Below are positions 1 to 8,297 of a stretch of 64,000 nt of DNA, in pieces. The translations under genes and the position numbers were made by a program. Source of the stretch: Halomonas sp. GT. GTDB lineage: Bacteria; Pseudomonadota; Gammaproteobacteria; Pseudomonadales; Halomonadaceae. The notes below the pieces were generated by a model, which did no database searches, was not told the DNA's origin, and was given only the letters and a program-made list of their open reading frames with translations. The stretch spans positions 2,914,001-2,978,000 of the forward strand of contig NZ_CP020562.1 in the NCBI RefSeq assembly GCF_002082565.1, given 5' to 3'. Each line of letters starts with the position of its first letter. Position 1 is the first letter of the stretch.

Positions 1-190
1 CATCAATCGACTCATGATAGAGCCGCGTGATGAGTTGAGCCGTGTTCATCCCATCTCGTTGAGCCATCTCTTCCAGGAGGTGCCAGAAGTAGTTTTCCAT
101 GCGAACGCTAGTCACCATGCCATCAATGCGCAGTGAGTGTGTGGCGCTGCGCCATAGCTCAGGGTCTGCATCAATAAACAGTTTGCACAT
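1..190 (-). CDS. Ribbon-helix-helix domain protein (partial, runs off the left edge)
   Basis: The reading frame opens at an ATG at 188-190 on the minus strand and stays open to the window edge, so only the first 63 residues or so are seen. It begins MCKLFIDADPELW and has a basic beta-strand with SLRIDGMVTSVRMEN followed by two helices (FWHLLEEMAQRDGM, then TAQLITRLYHES). This is the layout of the ribbon-helix-helix family that binds DNA as a dimer through the N-terminal strand. Targets are unknown. The C-terminus lies outside the window. Family assignment is by pattern recognition and fairly sure; the role as a regulator is inference. Confidence 0.7.
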   Translation of the reverse strand, partial: MCKLFIDADPELWRSATHSLRIDGMVTSVRMENYFWHLLEEMAQRDGMNTAQLITRLYHESID

Positions 191-196
191 CGCTAT

Positions 197-241
197 GCTC
201 TCTCTGCTATCAAGCTCTCTGCTACAAGCTCTGCTATCGAG
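197..241. repeat. Short degenerate direct repeats upstream of the RHH gene
   Basis: Three tandem copies of a motif of the type GCTCTCTGCTACAA are visible at 197-213 (17 bp), 214-227 (14 bp) and 228-241 (14 bp), just upstream of the minus-strand start at 190. They would lie in its leader or promoter. No function can be read from the sequence. Confidence 0.55.
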
Positions 242-279
242 TAAATTGCCTGCTCTTCAGCATAGCGGCTAACAGAAAA

Positions 280-317
280 CGCGCCCAACCGCGTTGAACT
301 CAATATCGCTGGGCGCG
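280..317 (-). terminator. Probable intrinsic terminator of the PfpI-type gene
   Basis: CGCGCCCA (280-287) pairs with TGGGCGCG (310-317) across a 22-nt loop. Read on the minus strand the hairpin is followed by TTTTCTGTT. It lies about 37 nt beyond the stop of the PfpI-type gene and before the RHH gene, so it should end that transcript. Confidence 0.55.
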
Positions 318-330
318 AAAGGGGTCGCCT

Positions 331-362
331 ATTAGTACTACTTATCATTAGTACTACTTATC
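331..362. repeat. 16-bp perfect tandem duplication at the PfpI gene stop
   Basis: ATTAGTACTACTTATC occurs twice back to back (331-346 and 347-362). The second copy contains the stop codon of the PfpI-type gene (354-356) and its last two codons, so the first copy is an extra one just beyond the stop. Confidence 0.85.
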
Positions 363-923
363 CAATAGCGCCATAAATTGAGCAAGCCAAGCAGGGTGTG
401 CAGGCCATGCAGGTGCAGTGACCAAGTTGCCATCCGTCACTGCATCGGTGACCTCCAGGTTTGCAAAGTGGCCACCAGCAAGTTCCACTTCTGGCTGGCA
501 AGCCGGATAAGCGGAACACTGCTTGCCTTCTAGAACCTTCGCTGCTGCCAGCAACTGGGCGCCATGACAGATAGCAGCGACAGGCTTCTGGGCTTCAAAA
601 AAGTGCTTCACCATCGCCAGTACGTCTTGATTTAAACGCAGATATTCTGGTGCACGACCACCAGGAACCACCAAGGCGTCGTAGTCTGCGGGGTTAACTT
701 TGGCAAAATCGGCATTCAGAGCGAAACGATGGCCGGGCTTTTCAGTGTACGTTTGGTCACCTTCAAAATCATGAATTGCCGTTGCCACGGTATCACCGGC
801 TACTTTGTCGGGACACACCGCGTCGACTTGATGCCCAACCGCCATTAGCGCCTGGAAAGGCACCATTGTTTCGTAATCTTCAGTGAAATCACCGGTAATC
901 ATTAAAATTCGCTTGTTGCTCAT
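354..923 (-). CDS. DJ-1/PfpI superfamily protein
   Basis: A 189-residue single-domain protein of the DJ-1/PfpI (class I glutamine amidotransferase-like) fold. The N-terminus ([15 protein letters not shown]) and the segment [16 protein letters not shown] are typical, and the nucleophile elbow AICHGAQ carries the expected catalytic-type cysteine. Members act as proteases, chaperones, glyoxalases or deglycases, and the substrate cannot be told here. The ATG at 921-923 is preferred over a further-upstream start because AAGGAG lies about 7 nt before it. It is a single-gene unit with its own likely terminator at 280-317. Its stop codon sits inside a 16-bp tandem duplication. Family is certain; molecular activity is not. 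Confidence 0.9.
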   Translation of the reverse strand: MSNKRILMITGDFTEDYETMVPFQALMAVGHQVDAVCPDKVAGDTVATAIHDFEGDQTYTEKPGHRFALNADFAKVNPADYDALVVPGGRAPEYLRLNQDVLAMVKHFFEAQKPVAAICHGAQLLAAAKVLEGKQCSAYPACQPEVELAGGHFANLEVTDAVTDGNLVTAPAWPAHPAWLAQFMALLDK

Positions 924-1133
924 CTCACTTCTCCTTGTCGTTATTGATCGAGGCGCAAAGCACGCGCATGGCGTGTTCAATGAGAGTAGCAAGCACGGTT
1001 ATGCAGCGGGTAGTAAGCCGCTACTACATGTAAATTCGGCGACGATGAAAGATAATAGGTCACCCGCCTCTAATCGGCTCCTTTGGGGGAAGTGTACTAG
1101 CCTTACGAGCCACACGCGACATAAAGGAACTGA

Positions 1134-1550
1134 ATGCTCACTATCTCAAATAACGTGACGATAGCGGACTGGGAAATCGATATTAGTCAGATCAGAGCTC
1201 AAGGCTCGGGCGGCCAAAACGTCAATAAAGTCGCCTCTGCGGTGCATTTACGTTTCGATATTCAAAGCTCTACGCTACCGCCAATTTACAAAGAGCGACT
1301 AATGGCTCTGTCTGATCAGCGAATCAGTAAAGAGGGCGTGGTGATTATCAAAGCGCAGAGTTATCGCACCCTGGAATTGAATAAAGAGGATGCGCTTGCA
1401 CGCTTAAAAGCACTGATTCAAAGTGCAGGCAAGCAGCAGAAAACACGGCGTCCAACTAAGCCCACCAAAGGCTCACAGCGACGCCGCGTGGATCACAAAA
1501 CTCGTAAAGGCAAAACGAAGTCGCTGCGTGGTAAAGTGCCACTCTCATAA
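1134..1550 (+). CDS. arfB: Alternative ribosome-rescue factor ArfB (peptidyl-tRNA hydrolase)
   Basis: A 138-residue protein with the GGQ motif of class I release factors near residue 24 (GSGGQNVNK) and a highly basic C-terminal tail rich in Lys and Arg (from about residue 100: KTRRPTKPTKGSQRRR and onward). This is the ArfB/YaeJ layout. The GGQ domain hydrolyses peptidyl-tRNA on stalled ribosomes, and the basic tail enters the empty mRNA channel. Length fits E. coli ArfB. The ATG at 1134 follows AAAGGAA. It is transcribed divergently from the PfpI-type gene, with the DUF1289 gene about 100 nt downstream. No sign of damage. Confidence 0.95.
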   Translation: MLTISNNVTIADWEIDISQIRAQGSGGQNVNKVASAVHLRFDIQSSTLPPIYKERLMALSDQRISKEGVVIIKAQSYRTLELNKEDALARLKALIQSAGKQQKTRRPTKPTKGSQRRRVDHKTRKGKTKSLRGKVPLS

Positions 1551-1653
1551 GACGTGAACTGAATTTAAGCTGCGCACTGTCCATAAGAGGTGAACAGAGT
1601 AAGTAATGCTCACCTAGCGCCGTTTTCTCACTACTGCATTGAGCTTAGCCATC

Positions 1654-1875
1654 ATGTCCAGCGACTCCCCCACTACACTCTGCGTTATTCGCCCACTGAC
1701 GCCCTGTATTCAGGTGTGCAGCATTGATTCCACTTATTCATTATGCCAAGGCTGCGGTCGCACGCTAGATGAGATTGCCTGCTGGGGGAGCATGACCGAG
1801 GCCGAGAAGGCCCCGGTATGGGAGCGACTTGAGCAAACAGGCTATGTCGATACATTACGCCCTGAAGAGCACTAG
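1654..1875 (+). CDS. DUF1289 small cysteine-rich protein
   Basis: A small protein of 73 residues with the DUF1289 signature: CIQVCSID, then CQGCGRTLDEIACW, i.e. four conserved cysteines likely to bind a metal, and a W-x-x-M segment (WGSMTEAEKAPVW). The biochemical role of the family is not known to me. The ATG at 1654 is chosen, but an in-frame TTG at 1639 is possible and neither has a strong ribosome site. A weak imperfect hairpin at 1588-1615 lies between arfB and this gene. The stop codon overlaps the stop of the convergent racemase-like gene by 4 bp. Confidence 0.8.
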   Translation: MSSDSPTTLCVIRPLTPCIQVCSIDSTYSLCQGCGRTLDEIACWGSMTEAEKAPVWERLEQTGYVDTLRPEEH

Positions 1876-2921
1876 TCCTCTTCTGTATGCCGGTCACCCA
1901 GAATGTGATGAAGTTCGCCACACGCCACCATTGGATCATCGCAGTTAATCACGATTTTTGATTCTGCCAATACATAGCTACGTCCAGTCGTGGTGTTCTC
2001 CACCACTTGATAAGCGCCTTCTTGATGTGTGCCAGTGAAGGTGCCGATAAACCCTGTTTCACGTAGTGATACGGTTTCTAACTTATCACCGATTGTCAGC
2101 CGGCCTTCATAATTCATCAGCGCCAACCGCGCTGAGGTGCCCGTGCCTGTGGTGCTACGACAAATAACCCCAGGGTGTACATACGTTGTTGAACGCGAGC
2201 GAATATAGCCTTCTGCCACTTTCTCTTCCGGCCCCATAAAATGTAAAAACGGCAATGGCCCTACATCTCCCAGGGTGTAATGAGAAAAGCCGCGCTGCGC
2301 TTGTATCGCCTCAACAATTTTATAAGCGCAAGCGGCAAGCGCTGGCTCTTCATTTCGCACGAGCTTAAAACCCAGTTCTTCGGCATCTACCAACGCATAA
2401 AAGCCACCGCTGTAAGCGACTGAGTAGGTAACTGTCCCTATTTCAGGTACTTGAATCGTGTCGCGATAGGTGTCGATATAGCTTGGCAAACCTTCACAGG
2501 TAACGGACTCCACTACCCCATTGCTCACCCTTGCTTCAATTTGCACCAAGCCTGCGGGTGCCTCCAGTTTAAAGCGTTGAATCCCCTCTTGCTTGGGGAC
2601 AAGACCGCTTTCCAACACAGCAGTGGCTGTACACAGCGTGTTAGAACCCGAATAAATCGGGTAGCCCATGACTTCCATAATGATATAGCCCGCGACGGCG
2701 TCAGGGTGCGAGGAAGGCACCAACAGGTCTACCGACATCTCCGGAATACCATACGGCTCTTCTAGTAGAAGCCGCCGCAAACCATCGGCATCATCACGCA
2801 GAAATTCCATTTGTTGGCGTACCGTGGCACCAGGAAGCACGTCGATACCTCCAGTAACAATACGGCTAACATCACCACCGGCATGAGTATCCATCAGTTG
2901 AATCGTATGCAGATTCTTCAT
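1872..2921 (-). CDS. Proline racemase family protein (hydroxyproline epimerase/dehydratase-like)
   Basis: A 349-residue protein of the proline racemase superfamily, whose members racemise or epimerise proline and 4-hydroxyproline or dehydrate trans-3-hydroxyproline using two opposed thiols. The fold signatures are visible: MDTHAGGDVSRIV near the start and GTGTSA at 259-264. At the two catalytic positions the usual Cys is replaced: YSGSNT puts Ser91 where MCGH is expected, and RSTTGTGTSA puts Thr258 where RSPCGTGTSA is expected. A Thr at the second site is a known feature of trans-3-hydroxy-L-proline dehydratases, but these keep the first Cys. The start ATG at 2919-2921 has AGGAG at 8 nt; a second ATG 6 nt upstream is too close. 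The stop of the next gene upstream (MDR) is only 11 nt away, so the two are probably one operon. The exact reaction is open. Confidence 0.8.
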   Translation of the reverse strand: MKNLHTIQLMDTHAGGDVSRIVTGGIDVLPGATVRQQMEFLRDDADGLRRLLLEEPYGIPEMSVDLLVPSSHPDAVAGYIIMEVMGYPIYSGSNTLCTATAVLESGLVPKQEGIQRFKLEAPAGLVQIEARVSNGVVESVTCEGLPSYIDTYRDTIQVPEIGTVTYSVAYSGGFYALVDAEELGFKLVRNEEPALAACAYKIVEAIQAQRGFSHYTLGDVGPLPFLHFMGPEEKVAEGYIRSRSTTYVHPGVICRSTTGTGTSARLALMNYEGRLTIGDKLETVSLRETGFIGTFTGTHQEGAYQVVENTTTGRSYVLAESKIVINCDDPMVACGELHHILGDRHTEED

Positions 2922-2932
2922 TAACATTGCTC

Positions 2933-4099
2933 CTAGGCAGTGGTGAGGGCAAACGGCGCACCATGGGTTTCCCACTGCGCGTCAGGAACAATAACTATTT
3001 TTCCCAAGTAGTTACTGCCACGATTCACAAAGTAGCGCTCAGCGTTATGTAGATCTGATAGTTTAAAGGCAGCATGCAGCACTGGTTTCAGCGCCCCGCT
3101 GCGAATCCACTCAATCAGTTGTTCTGCCTCTTCGCGAGTGCCGTGAGAAACACCAAAAATCTGCACTTGGTACAGGTAGACTCGAGTCCACATAATCTCG
3201 CTGATATTGCCGCCACTTGCACCTGCAATGGAAAGCCGCGGATAACTGCTACGGCTCTGCATATCGACAATCATGGTATCGATAAACAAATCGGTCATCT
3301 GCCCGCCGACTAAGTCCATCACTGCATCAATTGCCTTACCCTCCGTGGTCGCCAATACACGCTCAACAAACGTCGATAAATCACCTCGATCGATGACTGC
3401 CTCAGCACCTAACGCCAGAAGCGCATCGGCTTTGTCCGGCTGGCTGACAGCGTAAGGAATAGCGCCAACGATCCGGCACAGCTGAATTAACGCCGTTCCA
3501 ACACCGCCACTGGCGCCTGTCACTAACACACGCTCACCCGCACTTACGCTGGCAGACGTCATCATGTGATAAGCCGTCTGATATGAGCACATACCCATCG
3601 CAGCAAGCTCTGCATCGTGCAGCTCAGGGTTGGAAACATGATGGAACTGATCAGCAGGCACTACGACAAAGTCAGCGTAGCCGCCATCAGCTCCGTGGCC
3701 GTAATAATCTGGCGTTAAATTGATATCGCGGCGCTCATCAGCGTAAATATTAAAGTCAAGCAAGCCCCGCTCTCCAATACGAGAAGCATCCACGCCCTCG
3801 CCTACCGCCGCCACGCGGCCAGCAATATCTGCCCCTTGGATACGAGGAAACGTCAGTGTGGGCGAGCCTCCCATCGCAAACGATGTGACCTCTTCTTTCC
3901 CTTTCGTAGGGTAAAGTCCTTCACGCGCTTTTCGGTCAGTATTATTTTTGGCCGTTGCCGTTACCTGAACTAGCACTTGCCCCGGCCCTGGCTTAGGGGT
4001 AATGACATCCTGCCGATACTGCAGCTTATCTACACCACCGTGGCCAGTTAATAACATAGCAGACATCGTCTTCGGTACTTGAGGCGCAGCGTCGACCAT
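2933..4099 (-). CDS. Medium-chain dehydrogenase/reductase (zinc-independent quinone oxidoreductase-like)
   Basis: A 388-residue MDR-superfamily enzyme. An N-terminal GroES-like domain (PGPGQVLVQVTATAKNNTDRK, then GADIAGRVAAVGEGVD) is followed by a Rossmann NAD(P) domain with VTGASGGVGTALIQL. No structural zinc cysteine cluster is seen, which places it nearer the quinone oxidoreductase/enoyl reductase branch than classical zinc alcohol dehydrogenases. The start at 4099 has AGGAG 7 nt upstream; the longer frame has no ribosome site. It is first in a probable two-gene operon with the proline-racemase-like gene. A role in the same amino-acid or hydroxy-acid route is inference; the substrate is unknown. 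Confidence 0.8.
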   Translation of the reverse strand: MVDAAPQVPKTMSAMLLTGHGGVDKLQYRQDVITPKPGPGQVLVQVTATAKNNTDRKAREGLYPTKGKEEVTSFAMGGSPTLTFPRIQGADIAGRVAAVGEGVDASRIGERGLLDFNIYADERRDINLTPDYYGHGADGGYADFVVVPADQFHHVSNPELHDAELAAMGMCSYQTAYHMMTSASVSAGERVLVTGASGGVGTALIQLCRIVGAIPYAVSQPDKADALLALGAEAVIDRGDLSTFVERVLATTEGKAIDAVMDLVGGQMTDLFIDTMIVDMQSRSSYPRLSIAGASGGNISEIMWTRVYLYQVQIFGVSHGTREEAEQLIEWIRSGALKPVLHAAFKLSDLHNAERYFVNRGSNYLGKIVIVPDAQWETHGAPFALTTA

Positions 4100-4180
4100 A
4101 AATAATCTCCTGTTTAAAACATTGAATGAACCTGTCTGACAATAACAAACTTTTGCCATTACTAAAGAGTTAAAAACAAA

Positions 4181-4215
4181 AACGGCGTCAACGGATATAA
4201 ACCATTGACGCCGTT
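4181..4215 (-). terminator. Intrinsic terminator after nnrU-like gene
   Basis: AACGGCGTCAA (4181-4191) pairs perfectly with TTGACGCCGTT (4205-4215), loop 13 nt. On the minus strand it is followed by TTTTTGTTTTTA. It lies 18 nt beyond the stop of the NnrU-family gene, which it should terminate. The + strand side has an A/T-rich tail too, but no + gene precedes it. Confidence 0.85.
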
Positions 4216-4233
4216 AATTTTTATTAATAATTA

Positions 4234-4812
4234 CTAGCTAAAAACAGGTACACCAATTACTAATGTGTGCAGATAAAGTGCGAATAAAACATACGTTATC
4301 AAGCCAATAACGACGGTGGCTATTGTTGCGGAAACTGAGGTTGGCACTGGGTTAACGGGCTGCAGGCGATCACGCTTTTTGGCTGCCTTAAATGCCAGAA
4401 TAGCCCACACCAAAAATGCTGCGAAAAAGATGATATCGCCTAGTCGTCCATTGGCAAGCAAGTGTGAAAAGGCCCAAATTTTAACGGCCAACATCATCGG
4501 ATGACCAAGCTTCGCTTTGATAGCATTGTGCGGCACGTAGGCTGCCACCAGCATAATAAAGGCAGGCACCATCAGCAGTGCTACCGCATGGCGTAAGCCC
4601 ATAGGAGGAAACCAAATGTAGATAGGATCTAGCCGCATTTGGCCAAAACCGTAAATAGCGATTGCCAGTCCAATCACGGATACTACGGAATACGCTAGCT
4701 TCCAGGTAGTTTCCCCGAGTTTAGCAATCTGTTGCTGACGCCAGTCTTCAGCAACAATACGCACAGAATGGCTGCCAAGAAAAATCAGCAGGCCAATAAT
4801 CATGATGGTCAT
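4234..4812 (-). CDS. NnrU family membrane protein
   Basis: A 192-residue integral membrane protein with about five or six hydrophobic segments. The opening (GLLIFLGSHSVRIV), the GFGQMR and LRHAVALLMVPAF stretches and GHPMMLAVKIWAFSHLLANG are typical of the NnrU family (related to 15-cis-zeta-carotene isomerase, Z-ISO), first linked to nitrite/nitric oxide reductase regions. The conserved histidines (GSHS, LRHA, GHP, SHLLANG) are present and could bind haem as in the plant relative. No denitrification gene is nearby, so the role here is unknown. The start at 4812 is the first ATG; a second ATG lies 9 nt in. Single-gene unit ended by the hairpin at 4181-4215. Confidence 0.85.
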   Translation of the reverse strand: MTIMIIGLLIFLGSHSVRIVAEDWRQQQIAKLGETTWKLAYSVVSVIGLAIAIYGFGQMRLDPIYIWFPPMGLRHAVALLMVPAFIMLVAAYVPHNAIKAKLGHPMMLAVKIWAFSHLLANGRLGDIIFFAAFLVWAILAFKAAKKRDRLQPVNPVPTSVSATIATVVIGLITYVLFALYLHTLVIGVPVFS

Positions 4813-4928
4813 AAAAGTGGCTCTCAGGTTGTTTGCAGGTCATTGGTCGTCTGCGAGGATGCCACACTAACGTTCAAACCACATGGCGAACTATCAACTT
4901 TTCGCCGCCAGCGACCATCTGGCTCAGT

Positions 4929-5897
4929 TTAAAACCAATTTTTACGTTTAAATAACCAAATTAAACACCCACCGATACCCAGCATGGCTCCCCAAACAAA
5001 AAAGTATCCGTACTGATAGCGCAGCTCTGGCATATACTCAAAGTTCATCCCATAAATACCGGCAATAAACGTCAGTGGCACAAATATGGCGGTAATTACC
5101 GTCAATACACGCATGGTGATATTTAGCTGGTGAGAGGAAATAGAAATGTAACCATCAATGAGATCGCCGCAAATGTCGTAATACATTTGAGTCAGTGTAT
5201 ATAGGCGCTCAAAACGCTCCTCTACATCCGTGATGGCATGCAGCGTTTCACTTTCTCCGCGAGGCAGATGGGCATAGTCATAGGCAGTAAGCTCTTGGGT
5301 AATGCCTTTGTGGTAGCTAAAAATACGGCGCATCTTTACCAATCGTGAACGATAGGCGGTAATTTTACGCATCAGCACATCGTTACCATCTTCCAAAAGC
5401 TCATCTTCTATATCGCTTAGCTCACTCTCAAATTCCAGTAAGCTATCGATATAGAAGCCTGCCGAGATATACATAATTTTCAGCGCGACATGCTCGGGAG
5501 ATAGCGCCAGCAGGGTTTTACCGTGCTCATTAAAGAGCCGTTCAATACTAAGCGCCTCACCGGCGTGCAGCGTGATTAGAAAACGCTCTCCAATGAAGAA
5601 ACACACCTGCTGAGGCACGAAGTTTAGCTGAGCATCAAACGATGAAATACCTCGGTAAATAATCAACGTGTGGTGCTCAAACTCTTCAATTTTAGGCGGA
5701 TGTCGCTCCTTGTGAGCATCTTGAATTGCCATTGGGTGGCAATCAAAACGCTCCAATAGCTGGCGCTCACGCTCCTCAGGCTCACCTTTCATGTCTATCC
5801 ATAGGTGGCTGCCGGGCATTGCTTGCCAGTCATCTACTAGGCGTTCATCGCCTTCGCGCACATCACCGTCTGACGTCGTTAGTAGGCTGCGAATCAT
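4929..5897 (-). CDS. CorA family divalent cation transporter
   Basis: A 322-residue CorA-type channel. A large cytoplasmic N-terminal domain (to about residue 260) ends in a long helix leading to two transmembrane segments at the C-terminus. The pore signature is seen as GIYGMNFEYMPE, followed by a second membrane helix and a basic tail (FKRKNWF). The GMN motif defines the superfamily, which moves Mg2+, Co2+, Ni2+ or (in the ZntB branch) Zn2+. The metal preference cannot be read from the sequence. The MPEL loop after GMN is typical of CorA. The neighbouring symporter is only 34 nt upstream, so read-through from it is possible. Confidence 0.92.
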   Translation of the reverse strand: MIRSLLTTSDGDVREGDERLVDDWQAMPGSHLWIDMKGEPEERERQLLERFDCHPMAIQDAHKERHPPKIEEFEHHTLIIYRGISSFDAQLNFVPQQVCFFIGERFLITLHAGEALSIERLFNEHGKTLLALSPEHVALKIMYISAGFYIDSLLEFESELSDIEDELLEDGNDVLMRKITAYRSRLVKMRRIFSYHKGITQELTAYDYAHLPRGESETLHAITDVEERFERLYTLTQMYYDICGDLIDGYISISSHQLNITMRVLTVITAIFVPLTFIAGIYGMNFEYMPELRYQYGYFFVWGAMLGIGGCLIWLFKRKNWF

Positions 5898-5931
5898 GAT
5901 CGTCCCTGTTAAGTTGGCTCACGGCTTAACG

Positions 5932-7320
5932 TTACGTCCTAACGTTTTGACGATTAGGCAAGTATGCCAGTGTCATGCTGACGACTATAGACGCCAGCAA
6001 TGCCCCTAAAAAAGGCCCTAACGTTGGAATACTGCCTGGAAAGGTAGCCGCCATGATGCCAGCTGCGATGCTTCCCTGGCTTAGCCATCCCGGCAGTATT
6101 GCCCCTACCAATCCAGCGATACCGCCACCAATCGCCGCCACTGGTGTCATACGTTGCCACAGGCCGAGCAGCACAGGCACCACGATGGCAGCGCAAAGTA
6201 GGTCAGCTATCAAAAAGAGTCGCAGCACTGACAGTCCTTGCAGTGCAATAAATACCACCGGCACCATCATTGCGACCGTTATCCAACGTGCGGTAGTTAA
6301 AGATGCTGCATGTTGTTCACCGCCACGCCCAACTATCAGGGACGCTATACCGTTTTGCAGCGTATCGACACTTGAGGTCACTAGCGTGACTGCCAAGACT
6401 AATGCAGGTAATGCCACCCAGGCAGGCGCATCTGTTAACAACGCAAAGAAAGGAATAGGTGGTTCTCCTAGCGAAACACCGCTCATGGCGGCCATTATAC
6501 CGACACCACCAATTACCATCACAACAAGCACGGTCAAACCACCGCCTAGCCAAGCGCCTCGACCTAAACTCTGATCATCCTGGGCAGCCCATACACGCTG
6601 CCAATAGCCTTGGTGAAAAAGATTGGCGGCGGTTACCGCAATCACGAGCGTTAGAGCAACACTAAGCGCACTTGCGATAGGAATAGAGGGCATGACTGCG
6701 TCATTCGGCATGGTTGGTAACCGCCAAATCGCAACGCTACCCACGGCTAATAACAGGGCCAGCAAAAGCCATGCCTGCCAACGATCAGTTGCGAGGCTTG
6801 CACGCAATCCACCAATCACCGTATACACCAAGGTAGTGAGCGCAACGCCAATAATCACCAGTGCGGGAGGTACATCTGAAAGCAGCGCGGTAATAGCACC
6901 TATCGCTGTCAGCTCCGCTGCTAAAAAACAGCCCATATAGGCCACGGACACTAGTAACACCCAATGGCGCACACCTTTACCGTAACAAGCGTGGGCAAAT
7001 TCGGCGATGCTTCTGCCTTCCGGCAATGCGCGACGAATTTTTGGCCCGTACAACCCCAACACGATAAACGGCAGCGCAGAGCCAATGGCATATCCTGCCA
7101 ACGCTAACGGACCAACAAAGGCACCAATTTCAGGCGGCGCAAATAGAATCCAGGCACCCATTCCCGATGCTAGAAAAGAGAACCCCAATGTGGACGCAGT
7201 TTGTGAGTTTCGTGCCGTAACATAGTCATCAAGCGACCCTTGCACATGGCGTGCACGCAGGCCCAGAAAAGCGAAACAGAGTAGCGCCGCACCAAGTACG
7301 GCTGACGTTAGGTAAGGCAT
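5932..7320 (-). CDS. Sodium:solute symporter under TPP-riboswitch control (candidate thiamine-related transporter)
   Basis: A 462-residue, about 13-helix membrane protein of the sodium:solute symporter (SSS) family. The N-terminal region (SLDDYVTARNSQTASTLGFSF, LASGMGAWILFAPPEIG) and the helix with DRWQAWLLL fit this family. A complete TPP riboswitch lies immediately upstream, and its 3' end contains the ribosome site GGAGG, 9 nt before the ATG. Expression should therefore fall when thiamine pyrophosphate is plentiful. By established logic for TPP-controlled transporters, the substrate is likely thiamine or a thiamine precursor (pyrimidine or thiazole moiety). SSS members named ThiV have been predicted in this role by comparative genomics; equivalence to ThiV is inference. 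The gene stands alone with no thiamine biosynthesis gene beside it. Confidence 0.85.
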   Translation of the reverse strand: MPYLTSAVLGAALLCFAFLGLRARHVQGSLDDYVTARNSQTASTLGFSFLASGMGAWILFAPPEIGAFVGPLALAGYAIGSALPFIVLGLYGPKIRRALPEGRSIAEFAHACYGKGVRHWVLLVSVAYMGCFLAAELTAIGAITALLSDVPPALVIIGVALTTLVYTVIGGLRASLATDRWQAWLLLALLLAVGSVAIWRLPTMPNDAVMPSIPIASALSVALTLVIAVTAANLFHQGYWQRVWAAQDDQSLGRGAWLGGGLTVLVVMVIGGVGIMAAMSGVSLGEPPIPFFALLTDAPAWVALPALVLAVTLVTSSVDTLQNGIASLIVGRGGEQHAASLTTARWITVAMMVPVVFIALQGLSVLRLFLIADLLCAAIVVPVLLGLWQRMTPVAAIGGGIAGLVGAILPGWLSQGSIAAGIMAATFPGSIPTLGPFLGALLASIVVSMTLAYLPNRQNVRT

Positions 7321-7321
7321 G

Positions 7322-7412
7322 TCGCACTTCCTCCGCCGGTATGAACCGGATCAGGTTCCAGGGTCTGCGCAGTGCGCATTCTCAGCCCAACAGGTGCGGG
7401 CTCCCCTGGCGA
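7322..7412 (-). promoter_or_regulatory. TPP (THI-box) riboswitch
   Basis: On the minus strand the RNA reads CAGGGGAGCC, then CTGAGA, then ACCCTGGAACCTGATC, then GGTTCATACCGGCGGAGGAAG. These are the conserved THI-box elements in the correct order, including the CUGAGA and GAACCUGAUC cores and the CCGGCG...GGAA closing strand. The variable arm is present (GAATGCGCACTGCGCAGAC). The closing strand holds the Shine-Dalgarno sequence of the symporter gene, so control is probably at translation initiation. This is among the firmest calls in the window. Confidence 0.97.
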
Positions 7413-7516
7413 CAGTGAATGGAGACGCTATCCTCGGCGAAAGCGACTCGTTAGTAAAGGCTGGGCGTTAGTAAAATATGTCGGCGAGTAACGCCTAGGT
7501 GTGCGTCTTTTCCCTA

Positions 7517-8098
7517 CTAGCGTGGCAGGCGTCCCATCAAATAAAACTCCTCGTTGGGGGGCGTACCCGCCATTGTAACTAACCGATTCGACATACCGAA
7601 AAAAGCAGCAATGGCGCCAATATCCCAACAATCCTCTAGCGTAAAACCTGCTTGCTCTAATGTTGTTTGCCACATAGTAGAAAACTCACCAATCTCAATC
7701 CCACAGTGCAATGCAAAATCCAGCATTATACGATGGCGTTCGCTCAGCCCTGCCGTCAGATGATTGATAGCGACATTGTCAGCGACTAAAGGGTCTTTAC
7801 TATAAATTCTCAATAACGCGCCATGGGCAACAACACAATAGAGGCAACGATTGCGAGCACTGGTGGCCACAACAATCATTTCTTTCTCAGCTTTAGTCAG
7901 CGTGTCAGATTCACGCTCCATCAAAGCATCGTGATAAGCAAAGAAAGCACGAAACTCCTCAGGGCGGTGCGCCAGCATTAAGAACACATTGGGCACAAAT
8001 CCCGCCTTGCTTTGTACTTTTAATATTGCATCACGGATATCGTCAGGCAGCTCATCCAGCGTTTCTGGTACACGAAAACGGCTCAGTCGATTAGTCAT
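7517..8098 (-). CDS. Peroxidase-related carboxymuconolactone decarboxylase (AhpD-like) family protein
   Basis: A 193-residue all-helical AhpD-like protein. The redox motif CxxC with trailing His is seen as NRCLYCVVAHG near residue 80, in the standard setting KAEKEMIVVATSARN before it. Members with this motif act as thiol peroxidases or alkylhydroperoxide reductases. The length and the C-terminal NEEFYLMGR ending fit the uncharacterised peroxidase-related subgroup. It is divergent from the orphan at 8298 and separated from the riboswitch of the symporter gene by about 100 nt. The physiological substrate is unknown. Confidence 0.85.
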   Translation of the reverse strand: MTNRLSRFRVPETLDELPDDIRDAILKVQSKAGFVPNVFLMLAHRPEEFRAFFAYHDALMERESDTLTKAEKEMIVVATSARNRCLYCVVAHGALLRIYSKDPLVADNVAINHLTAGLSERHRIMLDFALHCGIEIGEFSTMWQTTLEQAGFTLEDCWDIGAIAAFFGMSNRLVTMAGTPPNEEFYLMGRLPR

Positions 8099-8297
8099 CG
8101 TTACACCTCATTTCCTGATTTAGCTTTAAATTTTTGTTTTGATTAAACAATTATGTTGTTGGATAACGCGATTCGGTAACAAAATACTAAACAAAGTGAC
8201 TTTCAATCGCGGCTAACGCTGTCCATACTCTCAACTATTCAATGACATATAAGCCGTGCAGTGAATGCGTCAAGCGGCAATTAACAGGGACACCAAT

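Noticed and set aside
883..1158. Open frame on the + strand over the PfpI promoter and arfB start
   Set aside because: Overlaps the pfpI start in antisense and arfB in sense, has no ribosome site and no family-like sequence.
5975..6574. 199-residue open frame antisense to the symporter
   Set aside because: Low-complexity, Thr/Pro/Ile-rich, mirror of membrane helices; typical antisense shadow.
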